The notes below the pieces were generated by a model. The model ran no database searches. It worked only from the letters and a program-made list of their open reading frames with translations, and had not been told where the DNA came from. The position numbers were made by a program, and so were the translations under genes. Below, piece after piece: positions 1-8,548 of a DNA stretch of 64,000 bases. The stretch spans positions 28,791 to 92,790 of the forward strand of contig NZ_QMIG01000022.1 in the NCBI RefSeq assembly GCF_003287285.1. Direction: 5' to 3'. This DNA is from Phytoactinopolyspora halophila. Its GTDB lineage: Bacteria; Actinomycetota; Actinomycetes; Jiangellales; Jiangellaceae. Position 1 is the stretch's first letter; each line of letters starts with the position of its first letter.

Positions 1-38
1 GGAGGGCGCGGCGACGCGTCAGCAGGACGGCGCGCCGA

Positions 39-581
39 TCACTGGCCACGGGCGTCATCGGCCACCTCCACGGCTTCCTCTGCCTGGTCGAGTCCGTCCC
101 GCAGCCGCTCGACGGCTCCTGTCTCCGCGCGCGTACCGGCCTCGAAAGCGTCGAGATGTTCCTCGAAGCAGGCCGCCAGCTCGGGATCGGGAACGACGTC
201 GGGCGCCGACGTCAGGCAGTCGCCCAGGGAGTTCCACAGCTGCGCCTGGCTCTCGACGGCCGCGAGAAAGTCAGCGGTACCGCGGTCCAGTTCCGTCATC
301 ACGTCCGGCAGCGTCGTGATCCGGCCCCGCAGCTCCGCTGCTTCGTTCCGGAGGTCGGCCGTTCTCTCTTCGACGTCGGCGGCTTCGGCGTCGATGGCGG
401 ACACGTCGTCGCGGGTACCAGAGTGCCCGGACAGCATCACGACACCGATCACCAGCGAGACCAGGCCAGCGGTGGCGGCCAGCGCAGCCGCGAGCGGGAC
501 GCCAGCGCGGGAATACCACGGCTGGCCCTCCCGGCGCCGTTTCCGGGTCGGCGTCGCGGACACCCCGCTCGCAGAGCCCAT
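39..581 (-). CDS. Single-pass membrane protein with coiled-coil region
   Basis: 180 aa, not recognised. A basic N-terminus (residues 1-25) precedes one hydrophobic segment at about 27-53, then an Ala/Glu/Arg-rich helical stretch to the C-terminus that looks like a coiled coil and carries two Cys (about residues 123 and 138) that could form an external disulfide. The ATG at 581 has GGGGGA just upstream. It lies about 120 bp downstream of the Ser/Thr kinase gene on the same strand, so it may be cotranscribed with it; a role as partner or substrate of the kinase is only inference. Confidence 0.7.
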   Translation of the reverse strand: MGSASGVSATPTRKRRREGQPWYSRAGVPLAAALAATAGLVSLVIGVVMLSGHSGTRDDVSAIDAEAADVEERTADLRNEAAELRGRITTLPDVMTELDRGTADFLAAVESQAQLWNSLGDCLTSAPDVVPDPELAACFEEHLDAFEAGTRAETGAVERLRDGLDQAEEAVEVADDARGQ

Positions 582-702
582 CAGATCCCCCGCTCGTTTC
601 AGACCACGCGTGTGAGTTCAGCGTGACGCATCGGGCGCACGAATCGCCACTTTTGCCCGGTCTGGTGACCGGGCTCACGCCTCGATGTCCTGGGTGGGCG
701 CG

Positions 703-2379
703 CTAGCGGCGGCGAGTTGCGATGTAGTCGTTGACCGGCCGTGTCGCCAGGAGAACCAGTGCGACGAGGAGCACGATCATCGTAATGATCCCGGCGACCA
801 GCACGTTCTGTATCGCGGACGACGGGACAGCGTCGAGCAACGCGCCCCAGAAGCCGGAACCGGGTTCGAGCCGGTTGAACTGGATCGCGGCGACGACGCC
901 CAGGGGAGCGGCGCCGAGCAACGTGATGAGGCCGAACCTGTAGGCCCACCGGCGGGCCTCCCGGCTACCTATCCCGACCGGCACCGCGAGCAGCAGGAGC
1001 ATCAGTGCCAGGAACCCGTACAGCGCCGTGACCAGCCATGCGGCTACCGGCACGGCGTTCAAGACGATCTCGTAGTCGAGATCCAGCCGATCACGAACGA
1101 CGTCGACGACGTCCGCCCGTACGGATGACAGCACGCCGACGTAGAGCAGGAGACCGAGCGAGGCCACGGCGAGCAGCACGCAGGCGACGATCAAGCTTCG
1201 CGGCCGGCGCTGTCGCCGCGGCTCGTCCGGGGATCGGGTCGCTGCCGGCTCGTGCCGGGGAGGAGCGGCGTGCTCCGAGGCCGGCTGGACCGTGGTCGGT
1301 GGCTGGCGGCGAGAAGGGCGCACCGGCTGCGGATCCGGCTGGACCCGCATCGTCGCCGCGGTGGGCGGAGGAGGATACTCCTGCCTGGTGGCGGGCCTGG
1401 TCGCGCGAGCCGTCGGGGCGTTGGGCGGGACCTGAGGTGGGGCAGCGGGTGGATAGCCTCCAGGTGGCCGCACGTGCTGGGTGGGCATGGCATCCGGACC
1501 CGCGATGGTGACCGCCGTGGCGTTCTGCGGCAACGCGTTTTGCGGCAGCGCGTTCTGCGGCTGCATCTGGGCGGCCGGTGCCCGAGCGGCTTCGGCGAGA
1601 TCGCGAGCGGAGCGCCACCGGTGATCTGGCTCTGCCGCCAGTGCCCGCTGCACGACGGTGGCGACGTCGGGTGGCACATCGGGATCGAGCGGCTCCGGAG
1701 GCTCGTTCAGCCGTTGGGTGGCGACCGCGAACGAGTTCTCGCCGCTGAACGGCAATCTGCCGGTCAGGCACTCGTAGGCGACGACGCCCAGCGCGTAGAC
1801 GTCGGAGCTGGGGGTGGCCTGGCGGCCGAGCACCTGCTCCGGTGCCAGGTAGGACGGCGTGCCCATGACCTGGCCGGTGACTGTCAGGTGCGTGGCCGTA
1901 TCCGTGCGGGCGATGCCGAAGTCGGTCAGCACGACGTGATCGTCGTCGGTCACCAGCAAGTTGGCGGGCTTGACGTCGCGATGCACGATGCCCTTCTCGT
2001 GCGCCGCATGCAGTGCCTCGGCAGCGCGTGCGATCAGATTCATGGCAGAAGCCGGGTCTATCCGCCCGACTCGCCGTATCCGCTGTGCCAGCGACTCGCC
2101 CTCGATCAGTTCCATCACCAGAAACGCTTCGGACGAATCTCCATGGAAGTCGTAGATGTCGACCACCGCGGGATGTTTGACCGTGGCCATGGAGCGTGCC
2201 TCGGCGAGGAACCGTTGTGCGAATCCGGACTGGGCGACCAGATCGGGACGCATGACCTTGACCGCGACGGTGCGGCCGAGTATCTGGTCCGTGGCGCGCC
2301 ACACCTCGCCCATGCCGCCGCGACCGAGCTGTTCGTCCAGCTGATACCGGTCGGCCAACAGGACGCCGGAGCCGTACAT
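703..2379 (-). CDS. Membrane Ser/Thr protein kinase (PknB-like catalytic domain)
   Basis: 558 aa. Residues about 12-270 form a Hanks-type kinase: Gly loop GRGGMGEVW (19-27), catalytic-pair Lys41 in AVKV, HRD at 133-135 in IVHRDVKPAN, DFG at 153-155 and APE at 179-181. All key residues are present, so it should phosphorylate Ser/Thr of proteins on the cytoplasmic side. A Pro-rich linker follows (about 275-395) containing QNALP repeats. The C-terminal part has four hydrophobic segments (about 395-420, 440-475, 480-505 and 525-550) instead of the single helix plus PASTA repeats of PknB. The signal sensed is unknown. Start ATG at 2379 has GAGGAAC upstream. Confidence 0.93.
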   Translation of the reverse strand: MYGSGVLLADRYQLDEQLGRGGMGEVWRATDQILGRTVAVKVMRPDLVAQSGFAQRFLAEARSMATVKHPAVVDIYDFHGDSSEAFLVMELIEGESLAQRIRRVGRIDPASAMNLIARAAEALHAAHEKGIVHRDVKPANLLVTDDDHVVLTDFGIARTDTATHLTVTGQVMGTPSYLAPEQVLGRQATPSSDVYALGVVAYECLTGRLPFSGENSFAVATQRLNEPPEPLDPDVPPDVATVVQRALAAEPDHRWRSARDLAEAARAPAAQMQPQNALPQNALPQNATAVTIAGPDAMPTQHVRPPGGYPPAAPPQVPPNAPTARATRPATRQEYPPPPTAATMRVQPDPQPVRPSRRQPPTTVQPASEHAAPPRHEPAATRSPDEPRRQRRPRSLIVACVLLAVASLGLLLYVGVLSSVRADVVDVVRDRLDLDYEIVLNAVPVAAWLVTALYGFLALMLLLLAVPVGIGSREARRWAYRFGLITLLGAAPLGVVAAIQFNRLEPGSGFWGALLDAVPSSAIQNVLVAGIITMIVLLVALVLLATRPVNDYIATRRR

Positions 2380-2516
2380 GACGATGTTCCTCCTCGGTCA
2401 GCAGGTGCTGACATGCGCTTGGCCTCTGCTCAGCTACGATACCCAGTGGCGGATCCGCCGCATCGAACACCCGTGCCGAAGGCGGTTTGGCCGGATCGAG
2501 GAGCCGGCGATCGCGA

Positions 2517-3371
2517 TCAGCGCAGAGCTGCTTCAGCTATGCGGTTCACCTGCTGGGCATGAGCCGAGGTGGGCCAGAGACAGAGCTCTTCGACGCCGAC
2601 TTCTTCCAGGGCGCTGATGGTGTCGGCCACGTCGGAAGGCGAGCGCAGGACGCTGTTCTTGACGGTATCGACGAGATCTGGCCCGCCGAAGCCATAGTAG
2701 CTCGCGACGTTGTGATCAGCCTCGGCGGCGACGTCTTCGCCCAGCGCGACGTAGCGGGCAGCATACAACGTCGGAGGGGTGCGTCCAGCTGCGCTGGCGC
2801 CCTCTTTCACGATCTCGTATGCGTGGGCGACGGCTTCCGGTGGCATCGGACCGGCGAGGAACGCGTCGGCCATGCGGCCGGCTCGCCGCCATGCCTGCTC
2901 GGAATAGCCACCCAAGACGATGGGCAGGTCGATGGGCGCCGGCCCGACAGGCGCGGTGCCGTCAGGGGGAGCGCCGGACCAGACCGTCCGGCACAGGTGA
3001 ATGGTTCTCTCCAGTTGGGTGCCTCGCTCCCGTGGCTCCACGCCGAGGACCTGCCAGTCGTCATCGCGGCCGCCGATACCGAGTCCCAGCCGGAAGCGCC
3101 CGCCGGATATCGCGTCGAGAGTCGCGGCCTGCTTGGCGAGCAGGACGGATTGCCGAGGTGGCGCGACCAGCACGGTGGTCATGAGGCCGATCCGCGACGT
3201 GGCCCCGGCTGCGGCGGCGAGGGCGATCAGTTCCTCGTGCGAGGGATACACGACCCGGCCGATCGTGCCGAGCACGGAGAAGCCGGCCTGTTCGGAGCGT
3301 TCCGCCCATGTCACGAGTTCCGGGCCTCGTACGTCGAGCAACGCGTTGGGGAGTCCGATGCCGATGTCCAT
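2517..3371 (-). CDS. LLM-class flavin-dependent oxidoreductase
   Basis: 284 aa, full length for the bacterial luciferase-like monooxygenase family (TIM-barrel, F420 or FMN dependent). Visible family features are the N-terminal MDIGIGLPNA strand, the PSHEELIALAAAAG and RIGLMTTV segments, and the GGRFRLGLGIGGRDDDW turn typical of F420-dependent members. The substrate cannot be told from sequence. It is transcribed in the same direction as the kinase gene but with a 137-bp gap, and divergently from the acetyltransferase at 3524. Confidence 0.9.
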   Translation of the reverse strand: MDIGIGLPNALLDVRGPELVTWAERSEQAGFSVLGTIGRVVYPSHEELIALAAAAGATSRIGLMTTVLVAPPRQSVLLAKQAATLDAISGGRFRLGLGIGGRDDDWQVLGVEPRERGTQLERTIHLCRTVWSGAPPDGTAPVGPAPIDLPIVLGGYSEQAWRRAGRMADAFLAGPMPPEAVAHAYEIVKEGASAAGRTPPTLYAARYVALGEDVAAEADHNVASYYGFGGPDLVDTVKNSVLRSPSDVADTISALEEVGVEELCLWPTSAHAQQVNRIAEAALR

Positions 3372-3523
3372 GAGGCCTCCACGGATTCTGAAACTGTGGG
3401 TACGTGCCAGGGTAAGACGCTGAGCACCACGCCGTCGCGCCGGAAACTTTCCACCTGTGAAGGACTACATACGAAGCCGCCGGTGTTGTACGACAGACCG
3501 AGATAGCCGTGTGGGAGGCTTCG

Positions 3524-3826
3524 ATGACCTCTGGTGACGACATCATCCGCGATAACCCGCGAGAGTCCCGATACGACATGATCCGTGACGGTGAGCGGCT
3601 CGGCGAGATCCGCTATCGCACCGAACCGGGATTGATCGTGTTGACGCATACCGAGGTGATGCACTCGGCCACAGGGCAGGGGATCGGAAGTCGTCTCGTC
3701 TCCGGCGTGCTCGCTGACATCCGCTCGCGTGGCCTGCACGTCGTTCCCGAATGCACGTTCGTGGCGGACTACATGCGACGGCATCCCGAACAGCGCGACG
3801 TGCTCGCTCCCGACGCCACGCACTGA
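3524..3826 (+). CDS. Small GNAT-type N-acetyltransferase (PF14542-like)
   Basis: 100 aa. The sequence has the compact layout of the short GNAT family: a GERLGEIRYR strand, LTHTEVMHSATGQGIGSRLV containing the acetyl-CoA pyrophosphate-binding loop (GQGIGSRL), and a C-terminal CTFVADYMRRHPE segment that is diagnostic for this short family. ATG 3524 is chosen over the upstream in-frame ATG at 3509 because GGGAGG lies 5 nt before it. The acceptor substrate is unknown. Confidence 0.88.
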   Translation: MTSGDDIIRDNPRESRYDMIRDGERLGEIRYRTEPGLIVLTHTEVMHSATGQGIGSRLVSGVLADIRSRGLHVVPECTFVADYMRRHPEQRDVLAPDATH

Positions 3827-3968
3827 ACGATCTGGCCCGGGCGACCTTCCACCGAAACGGCACGGCGGCGCCACCCGGCAGCATTCCGCCGGTCCGTCGA
3901 TGGTGGTCTACATCGTCACGTTCCGGGCACAAGATTACTCACAGTGGCAAGATGAGGGTATGGGGCGT

Positions 3969-4694
3969 ATGCCGAGACCGGCCGGCGTTCTCGGGGGCGC
4001 GTTTCGCCGGTTCGGTGTAGACGGAGCCGATGCCAGCCTGCGGCAGGCCGCGTGGGCAGCGCGGTGTGTCGGCCGGGGCGAGGGCACGCCACTGCGTCAC
4101 ACTGACGTCGCTGCCCTGGCCGATGCCCTGGACACCTGCACGGTGGATCGCGACACGGTCATCTTCGAGCGTGGTGAGCAGGGCGGTGGGGTGTGGCTCG
4201 TGCGTGCGGGGCGAGTGGAGCTGTCCCTGGGCTCCAGGCGGCGCCGGTCGGTGGTGTGCACGTTGGGTTCCGGCGATGTCGACGGCGACATCCAGCTGCT
4301 CCTGGACATCGCCATGCCGTACACCGCGCGGGCATTGACCGAGGTCACGTACCTTCACATGAGTGCTGCGAGCTTCGACCTGCTGATGCGGGCGAACCCG
4401 GAGCTCGCGCGGTACTGGATGTCGAGTGTCGCGTTTCGGCTGACGACCAGTCAGGACCGCATCCTCGCGTTGCTGGGGCGCTCGTTGCCGGAACAGGTTG
4501 CCCGGCTGCTGCTGGACGAGGCGGAGGGAGGCCGGGTCACGCTGAGCCAGCGCACCATGGCCGCGATGCTCGGTGCCCGCCGCCGGTCGCTGAAAGCGGT
4601 CCTGGAGGAGCTGGAGAATGACAACGTGATCGAGATCAATAACGGCGTGATCGCTATCTACGACTACGATCAGCTTGCCGATCAGGCTGGCTGA
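3969..4694 (+). CDS. Crp/Fnr-family transcriptional regulator
   Basis: 241 aa from this start. An N-terminal cyclic-nucleotide-binding-like beta-barrel (about residues 35-135, including GRVELSLGS and the PYTARAL segment) is followed by the dimer helix and a C-terminal winged HTH (about 180-235, RVTLSQRTMAAMLGARRRSL). The ligand residues are not clearly the canonical cAMP set, so the effector is uncertain. The start is uncertain: the frame is open upstream to 3729, with in-frame ATGs at 3960 and 3969; 3969 has GAGGG about 10 nt upstream. It probably regulates neighbouring sugar genes, but that is inference. Confidence 0.85.
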   Translation: MPRPAGVLGGAFRRFGVDGADASLRQAAWAARCVGRGEGTPLRHTDVAALADALDTCTVDRDTVIFERGEQGGGVWLVRAGRVELSLGSRRRRSVVCTLGSGDVDGDIQLLLDIAMPYTARALTEVTYLHMSAASFDLLMRANPELARYWMSSVAFRLTTSQDRILALLGRSLPEQVARLLLDEAEGGRVTLSQRTMAAMLGARRRSLKAVLEELENDNVIEINNGVIAIYDYDQLADQAG

Positions 4695-4701
4695 GATGCG
4701 T

Positions 4702-4767
4702 CTTCTTGGCTCTGCGGAACGTCCAGAGGCCGGGACGTCGGCCTGGACGTTCCGCAGAGCCAAGAAG
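4702..4767 (+). terminator. Long hairpin terminator after the Crp/Fnr gene
   Basis: Arms 4702-4731 and 4740-4767 are complementary over 28 bp with a single 2-nt AG bulge and an 8-nt loop. There is no T-run, as is common for actinomycete terminators. Confidence 0.7.
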
Positions 4768-4884
4768 TGAGGCTCCGGGGACCGGGGACCTGAACGCAAT
4801 GTCGATTTCGTGCCCGACGGTTGCCCAATCGTGGGAGTAATGGTAAGACCTCAGACACCAGTCCTTCGATCACGAGGAGTCGCC

Positions 4885-4911
4885 ATGCACGAGATCGGAG
4901 CAACACCATGA
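4885..4911 (+). CDS. Possible 8-codon leader peptide upstream of the NPCBM gene
   Basis: ATG 4885 has a strong GAGGAG 5 nt upstream and reads MHEIGATP before a TGA at 4909-4911 that overlaps the ATG (ATGA) of the next gene. The geometry suggests translational coupling of the downstream gene, which otherwise lacks a good ribosome-binding site. It could equally be the eroded start of a once longer gene. Confidence 0.3.
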   Translation: MHEIGATP

Positions 4912-5759
4912 GCGCCGCGACCGAAGCGGACGGCTTGACGATCGAGGCCCCCGAATCGGTGGATGCGCCGTTGACGGTGTGGGACATCGCGTTCGAGTCG
5001 GCCCGGTCCGCGCCCGGGGAGTCCATTCCGGACTTCGTGAACGAGGTCAGCGTCACCTTCCAGGTGCCGCGCTCCGGTGACGTGGTGCTCGCCATCGCCG
5101 GCCCGGGCATCTTCGCGCCGGTCACCGGCACCCGGTTCGACAACGTCAGCCGGGGCAGCTCAGTCACGTCGCGCTGGCGGTGGGCAGCACCATTACGCGC
5201 CCAGCCGCCGCCGTACGACATGAACGTGGCCGCCACGGCAACGTTCGGCCCGCCCGGAGATCGCCGATCCGTCACCGCGAGCCGAGCGGTGACGGTCGAA
5301 CCTCCACCCGCACCAGAAGACGATGTGTACGTCAGCGACATGGAGTTCTCCTGGGCCACGAACGGATACGGGCCGCTGGAGCGCGATGCGGCAAACGGCG
5401 AGCTCGACCCCGGCGACGGCGGGCCGATCCGGCTTGACGGCGACACCTACGAGAAGGGAATCGGAACGAACGCGCGCAGCCTGGTCGGGGTCTATCTCGG
5501 CGGGAACTGCACGCGGTTCTCCGCGGTCGTGGGTATCGACGACGTTCGAGGCGGCGCGGGAAGCGCGCAGTTCCGGGTCGTCGGAGACGGCGATGTGCTC
5601 TACGAAAGCCCGGTGATCACCGGCTCGTCTCCTGCGGAGCGCGTGTCGGTCAACGTCACCGGAATTCAACAGCTCGATCTCATCGCCGATCCGACCCCGG
5701 ATGGTCAGGGCAACGACGGCGCGAACTGGGCCGATGCGCGGCTGGAGTGTGGGCAATGA
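4908..5759 (+). CDS. NPCBM-domain (carbohydrate-binding) protein
   Basis: 283 aa. The C-terminal half (about 140-283) matches the NPCBM fold: VYVSDMEFSW start, the diagnostic KGIGTNARS motif, a GIDDVRG turn and the DGANWADARLEC ending. The N-terminal 110 residues resemble a NEW3-like beta-sandwich as found in secreted glycosidases. No signal peptide is visible and NPCBM modules usually sit at the C-terminus of large glycoside hydrolases, so this may be a fragment of a longer ancestral enzyme. It overlaps the GH2 gene start by ATGA, implying cotranslation with it. Confidence 0.75.
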   Translation: MSAATEADGLTIEAPESVDAPLTVWDIAFESARSAPGESIPDFVNEVSVTFQVPRSGDVVLAIAGPGIFAPVTGTRFDNVSRGSSVTSRWRWAAPLRAQPPPYDMNVAATATFGPPGDRRSVTASRAVTVEPPPAPEDDVYVSDMEFSWATNGYGPLERDAANGELDPGDGGPIRLDGDTYEKGIGTNARSLVGVYLGGNCTRFSAVVGIDDVRGGAGSAQFRVVGDGDVLYESPVITGSSPAERVSVNVTGIQQLDLIADPTPDGQGNDGANWADARLECGQ

Positions 5760-7219
5760 GCAGAAACCGAATCTCGCGGCGGCAATTGTTCGAAGGTGGC
5801 GCCGGTCTGGCGGCCACGGCTGTGCTCGCACGCCCCTGGGCAGGCACATCGGGCCGGCCTCGGGGCCAAGCGGCCCGGCGCGTTCCCCTGACCACCGACT
5901 GGTTGTTCGGCGGGACGTACATCGACGGCAGTACCGCTCCCGAGTTCGACGACTCGGGATTCGAACGGGTCACGTTGCCGCACACGGTGACAGACCTCTC
6001 GTGGCGCAACTGGGATGTCGCGAGCTGGGAAGACCGGTGGATCTATCGCAGGCATATCGACCTGACCAGTGACATGGTGGACGGGCGCATCTTCGTCGAC
6101 TTCGAGGGCGCGCTCACGGCGGCCACGCCGACGATCAACGGCACCGAGCTCGAGCAACACCTCGGCGGATACTTGCCGTTCAGCTACGAGCTCACCGACG
6201 CGGTACGCGAAGGGGACAACCTGCTGGCGGTGGTCGTCGATGCGCGATGGCTCGACGTGCCGCCGTCGGGACACGGCGACGGCGCCATCACGGTTGACTA
6301 CTTGCAGCCGGGTGGCCTCTATCGCGACGTGACCCTCCGGGTGGTCCCGCGCGTATTCATCGACGACATGTTCGCCAAGCCCGTGGACGTCCTCTCCGCA
6401 GAACGACGCGTCGAGATCGAGGGCACGCTGGACGGCTCGGTACCCCTCACCGAACCCGCGCGGCTCGACATCCGGCTCATGGACGGAGATGACGAGCTCG
6501 CCCGCACGTCCACCGATGTCGAGCTGCCCGAACCGGGCCGGGCCACCGTCTCCGCCACACTCGATGATCTCCCGGACATCCGGCTGTGGGACGTCGACGA
6601 CCCGCAGCTTTACGACGTGGTCGCGACCCTGGTGGTGGGCGACGAGCCGGTGCACGAGTACGACACCCGGATCGGGTTCCGCGAGGCGCGCTTCGAGGTG
6701 GACGGCTTCTACCTCAACGGCCGGCGCGTGAAGCTCTTCGGTCTGAATCGCCACCAGACCTACCCGTATGCCGGGATGGCCATGCCGGCTCGGGTGCAGC
6801 GCCGCGACGCCGAACTGCTCCGCAACGAGCTCAATTGCAACGCGGTCCGCTGTGCCCACTATCCCCAGTCGGCTGCCTTCATGGACGCGTGCGACGAGCT
6901 GGGCATGCTCGTATTCGAGGAGATACCCGGATGGCAATACGTCGGTGACGAGGCATGGCGGGATCTGGCAGTCCGGGATGTCGAGGTGATGGTCCGCCGT
7001 AACCGCAACCGGCCGTCGGTGATCCTCTGGGGTGTGCGGATCAACGAGTCGGGCAATTTCCCGGATTTCTACGCCCGCGCCGAGGAGGCGGCAAAGACGC
7101 TGGACGATTCCCGGCAGACATCCGGGGCGATGGTCGGGTGGCTGTACTCGCTCAACGACTTCCAGCACGATGTGTTCGCCTACAACAACCGCATGCTTTG
7201 CGAACAGCTACGATGTTAG
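5756..7219 (+). pseudogene. GH2 glycoside hydrolase, N-terminal part interrupted by the prophage
   Basis: Native coding runs from ATG 5756 to 7189 (478 codons); the last ten codons to the stop at 7219 are phage sequence. A twin-arginine signal (SRRQLF, then a hydrophobic stretch) predicts Tat export. Next come the GH2 sugar-binding jelly-roll (about 45-195), an Ig-like domain (about 200-300) and the start of the TIM barrel. Glu431 in GVRINES is the predicted acid/base. The predicted nucleophile (Glu501, in VTESVG) is encoded beyond the prophage at 57390. The product made in the lysogen therefore lacks half of its catalytic pair. Start 5756 is preferred over 5747 because it forms ATGA with the preceding gene. 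Confidence 0.9.
7175..7189 (+). repeat. attL core (15 bp)
   Basis: TTCGCCTACAACAAC is identical to 57309-57323. Both copies are in the reading frame of the GH2 gene and encode FAYNN. The flanking bases differ outside the 15 bp (G versus C before, C versus T after), so 15 bp is the exact shared core. Confidence 0.92.
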
Positions 7220-7257
7220 ACCCTATGGTGTTTTGTCAGCCGTGTCAACGCCTGCCC
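7190..7257. other. Left attP arm
   Basis: In the circular phage genome this stretch directly follows the att core. It starts CGCATG; together with the last core base this gives CCGCATG, inverted relative to CATGCGG at 57300-57306 on the other side of the core. CCTTGCC at 7256-7262 is the inverse of GGCAAGG found in the right arm, a candidate integrase arm site. Confidence 0.45.
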
Positions 7258-7286
7258 TTGCCATGCATCGCACGGTGCGCAACAAT
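7258..7286 (+). promoter_or_regulatory. Promoter with operator O1 for the repressor-like gene
   Basis: -35 TTGCCA (7258-7263), 17-bp spacer and -10 AACAAT (7281-7286). GCCATGC-ATC-GCACGGT (7260-7276) covers the -35 and spacer. It closely matches the operators at 8319-8335 and at 30178-30194 on the minus strand, which suggests autoregulation. Confidence 0.65.
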
Positions 7287-7317
7287 GGTTGCAGACTCAC
7301 CACGAAGGGGAGGAAAA

Positions 7318-7746
7318 ATGCGCGAACGCACGGTCCCGGAAGATTGGGTGCTACAACAGTGGCACGCCGAGGGCCTGTCGGTAGCTGAGATGGTTGACCG
7401 CATTGAAACTGAAACCGGCGAGAAGGTCACCAGCGAGGCGGTGCGGTGGCATCTGCGTCGTTTAGGTCTGCTCAAGCGTGCGCGTACGCTGCCTTGGGAG
7501 ATGTCTGCCGACGACCGTCGGCGATACAAGGCTCAGCTCATCAAGTGGGCGTTTGATCGAGAAGCAGGCGTCAAGCTCAGCGAGCGCCATGAACGTTTGG
7601 TTGACAAATTCTTAGATGAATGCCGTCAAGAGCAAGTGGTTTGGGCGTACTCGGCAAGCTTGGGACTCAAGAAACTTCAAAGGTCTACGGTTCCACAGTC
7701 CAAGATCCATCCAACCCTGCCAATAGTGACGGTGGGGTTTAACTAG
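7318..7746 (+). CDS. HTH DNA-binding protein, candidate immunity repressor
   Basis: 142 aa. A helix-turn-helix is readable at about residues 12-48 (WHAEGLSVAEMVDRIETE, then TSEAVRWHLRRLGL), of the type found in small phage regulators. The rest is helical and basic. GGGGAGG lies 5-6 nt before ATG 7318. It is the first gene after attL, has its own promoter with operator O1 and its own terminator, and so can be expressed alone in the lysogen. Assignment as the immunity repressor rests on position and shared operators, not on recognised homology. Confidence 0.7.
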   Translation: MRERTVPEDWVLQQWHAEGLSVAEMVDRIETETGEKVTSEAVRWHLRRLGLLKRARTLPWEMSADDRRRYKAQLIKWAFDREAGVKLSERHERLVDKFLDECRQEQVVWAYSASLGLKKLQRSTVPQSKIHPTLPIVTVGFN

Positions 7747-8067
7747 AAACTAGGAACATAGAGACCCACGCCCCCCTACGGGGGCGTGGGTCTTTTGTGT
7801 TTAGAACTAAGAATAAATTTCTAGAAACTAAGAACTTAGTTTATAAACATAGTTCTTGGTTCATGAACCACGTTGCGTCTCGGCCTGGCGGCCGAGACGC
7901 AAAATAACATATCTTCGCCCGTTGTGCAACTTCATCCTCGTCGAAAATTGTTTGAACGTTTATTGCATGATCAACAATAACGTTTAGGTACCAAGAGGTT
8001 TGAACGTCCGACCTGGGCCTTTTGCCCTTGAATCGTCACAGATAGAGTTTGTAACCGTGAGATGTTG
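7747..8067. promoter_or_regulatory. Intergenic control region with palindromes and repeats
   Basis: No gene is seen here. It contains AAACTAAG-AA-CTTAGTTT (7826-7843), TGGTTCATGAACCA (about 7857-7870), an 11-bp hairpin (7875-7900), and GTTTGAACGT twice (7950-7959 and 7998-8007). Variants of C(T/C)A(A/G)GAAC occur several times and recur at 30810-30920 upstream of the late operon. Confidence 0.5.
7763..7797 (+). terminator. Rho-independent terminator
   Basis: 13-bp GC-rich stem (arms 7763-7775 and 7780-7792) followed by TTTTGTG, 16 nt after the repressor-like gene. Confidence 0.9.
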
Positions 8068-8096
8068 TTGCGTTGTGTTGTGTGGCCTGATACCGT
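8068..8096 (+). promoter_or_regulatory. Predicted promoter
   Basis: TTGCGT (8068-8073), 17-bp spacer and TACCGT (8091-8096), 38 nt before the GTG of the 8134 gene. It has no operator motif. Confidence 0.45.
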
Positions 8097-8133
8097 TCGC
8101 GGCAACGCAAATAAGGGTGGAAGGAGATGCAGG

Positions 8134-8256
8134 GTGGCTGCTAATGAATCGCGGGGGAGCCAGGCGGAGCCGTTCGATGAAGTGTTCGATGAGGAGCCCA
8201 TGACGTGGGATGAGTATTGCGAATGGTTCTTTCATGATTACGGGGTCTATCCCTGA
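8134..8256 (+). CDS. Small acidic phage protein
   Basis: 40 aa, not recognised; strongly acidic and aromatic (EPMTWDEYCEWFFHDYG near the end). The GTG start has AAGGAG 7 nt upstream. It sits alone between its own promoter and a terminator, like a phage gene expressed separately from the early operon. Small acidic proteins of this type can be DNA mimics or inhibitors, but there is no direct evidence. Confidence 0.6.
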   Translation: MAANESRGSQAEPFDEVFDEEPMTWDEYCEWFFHDYGVYP

Positions 8257-8268
8257 CTTGACCCCGGT

Positions 8269-8299
8269 AAGAATCCCCGGCGAGCCGCCGGGGATTCTT
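8269..8299 (+). terminator. Rho-independent terminator
   Basis: 14-bp stem (8269-8282 with 8286-8299), 3-nt loop, and T-rich 3' arm and tail (TTCTTTTT). It separates the 8134 gene from the early operon promoter. Confidence 0.9.
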
Positions 8300-8312
8300 T
8301 TTGGCTAGATAC

Positions 8313-8341
8313 TTGCGTACCGTGCATCGCACGGTTACATT
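8313..8341 (+). promoter_or_regulatory. Early rightward promoter with perfect operator O2
   Basis: -35 TTGCGT (8313-8318), then a 17-bp spacer that is exactly the palindrome ACCGTGC-ATC-GCACGGT (8319-8335), then -10 TACATT (8336-8341). The predicted transcription start falls on or next to the ATG at 8348, so the first mRNA is probably leaderless. A repressor bound to the palindrome would block RNA polymerase. Confidence 0.75.
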
Positions 8342-8347
8342 AGGAAC

Positions 8348-8548
8348 ATGGCCAACAGCACAGAGCGCGATTACGTGTCGTCGTCGTCGCTGAAGACATA
8401 CCGAGAGTGCCCGCGCAAATACCAGTTGCGCTACGTCGAACGGGCACAGCAGCGCCCGATGATCGCGGGAGCTGCTGGCTCTGCGGTCCATTCAGCCACA
8501 GAGGTCATTGACCGCAAGGAGCTGTGGTGTGAAGAGGTCAACTCGTGA
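8348..8548 (+). CDS. Cas4/RecB-type PD-(D/E)XK nuclease, N-terminal fragment
   Basis: 66 aa. SSSLKTYRECPRKYQLRYVE (residues 11-30) is the conserved opening of Cas4/AddB-like exonucleases and carries the single first Fe-S cysteine (Cys21). GSAVHSATEVID (44-55) carries the conserved His48 and Glu52. The frame then stops. The remaining motifs (PD, DxK, QxxxY and the three C-terminal cysteines) are encoded 1.9 kb downstream at 10483-11124. It is either one half of a two-subunit nuclease or a broken gene. Confidence 0.8.
   Translation: MANSTERDYVSSSSLKTYRECPRKYQLRYVERAQQRPMIAGAAGSAVHSATEVIDRKELWCEEVNS

Noticed and set aside
1252..2562. 436-codon frame on the plus strand opposite the kinase gene
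   Set aside because: Shadow of a high-GC gene; the kinase motifs on the minus strand are complete.
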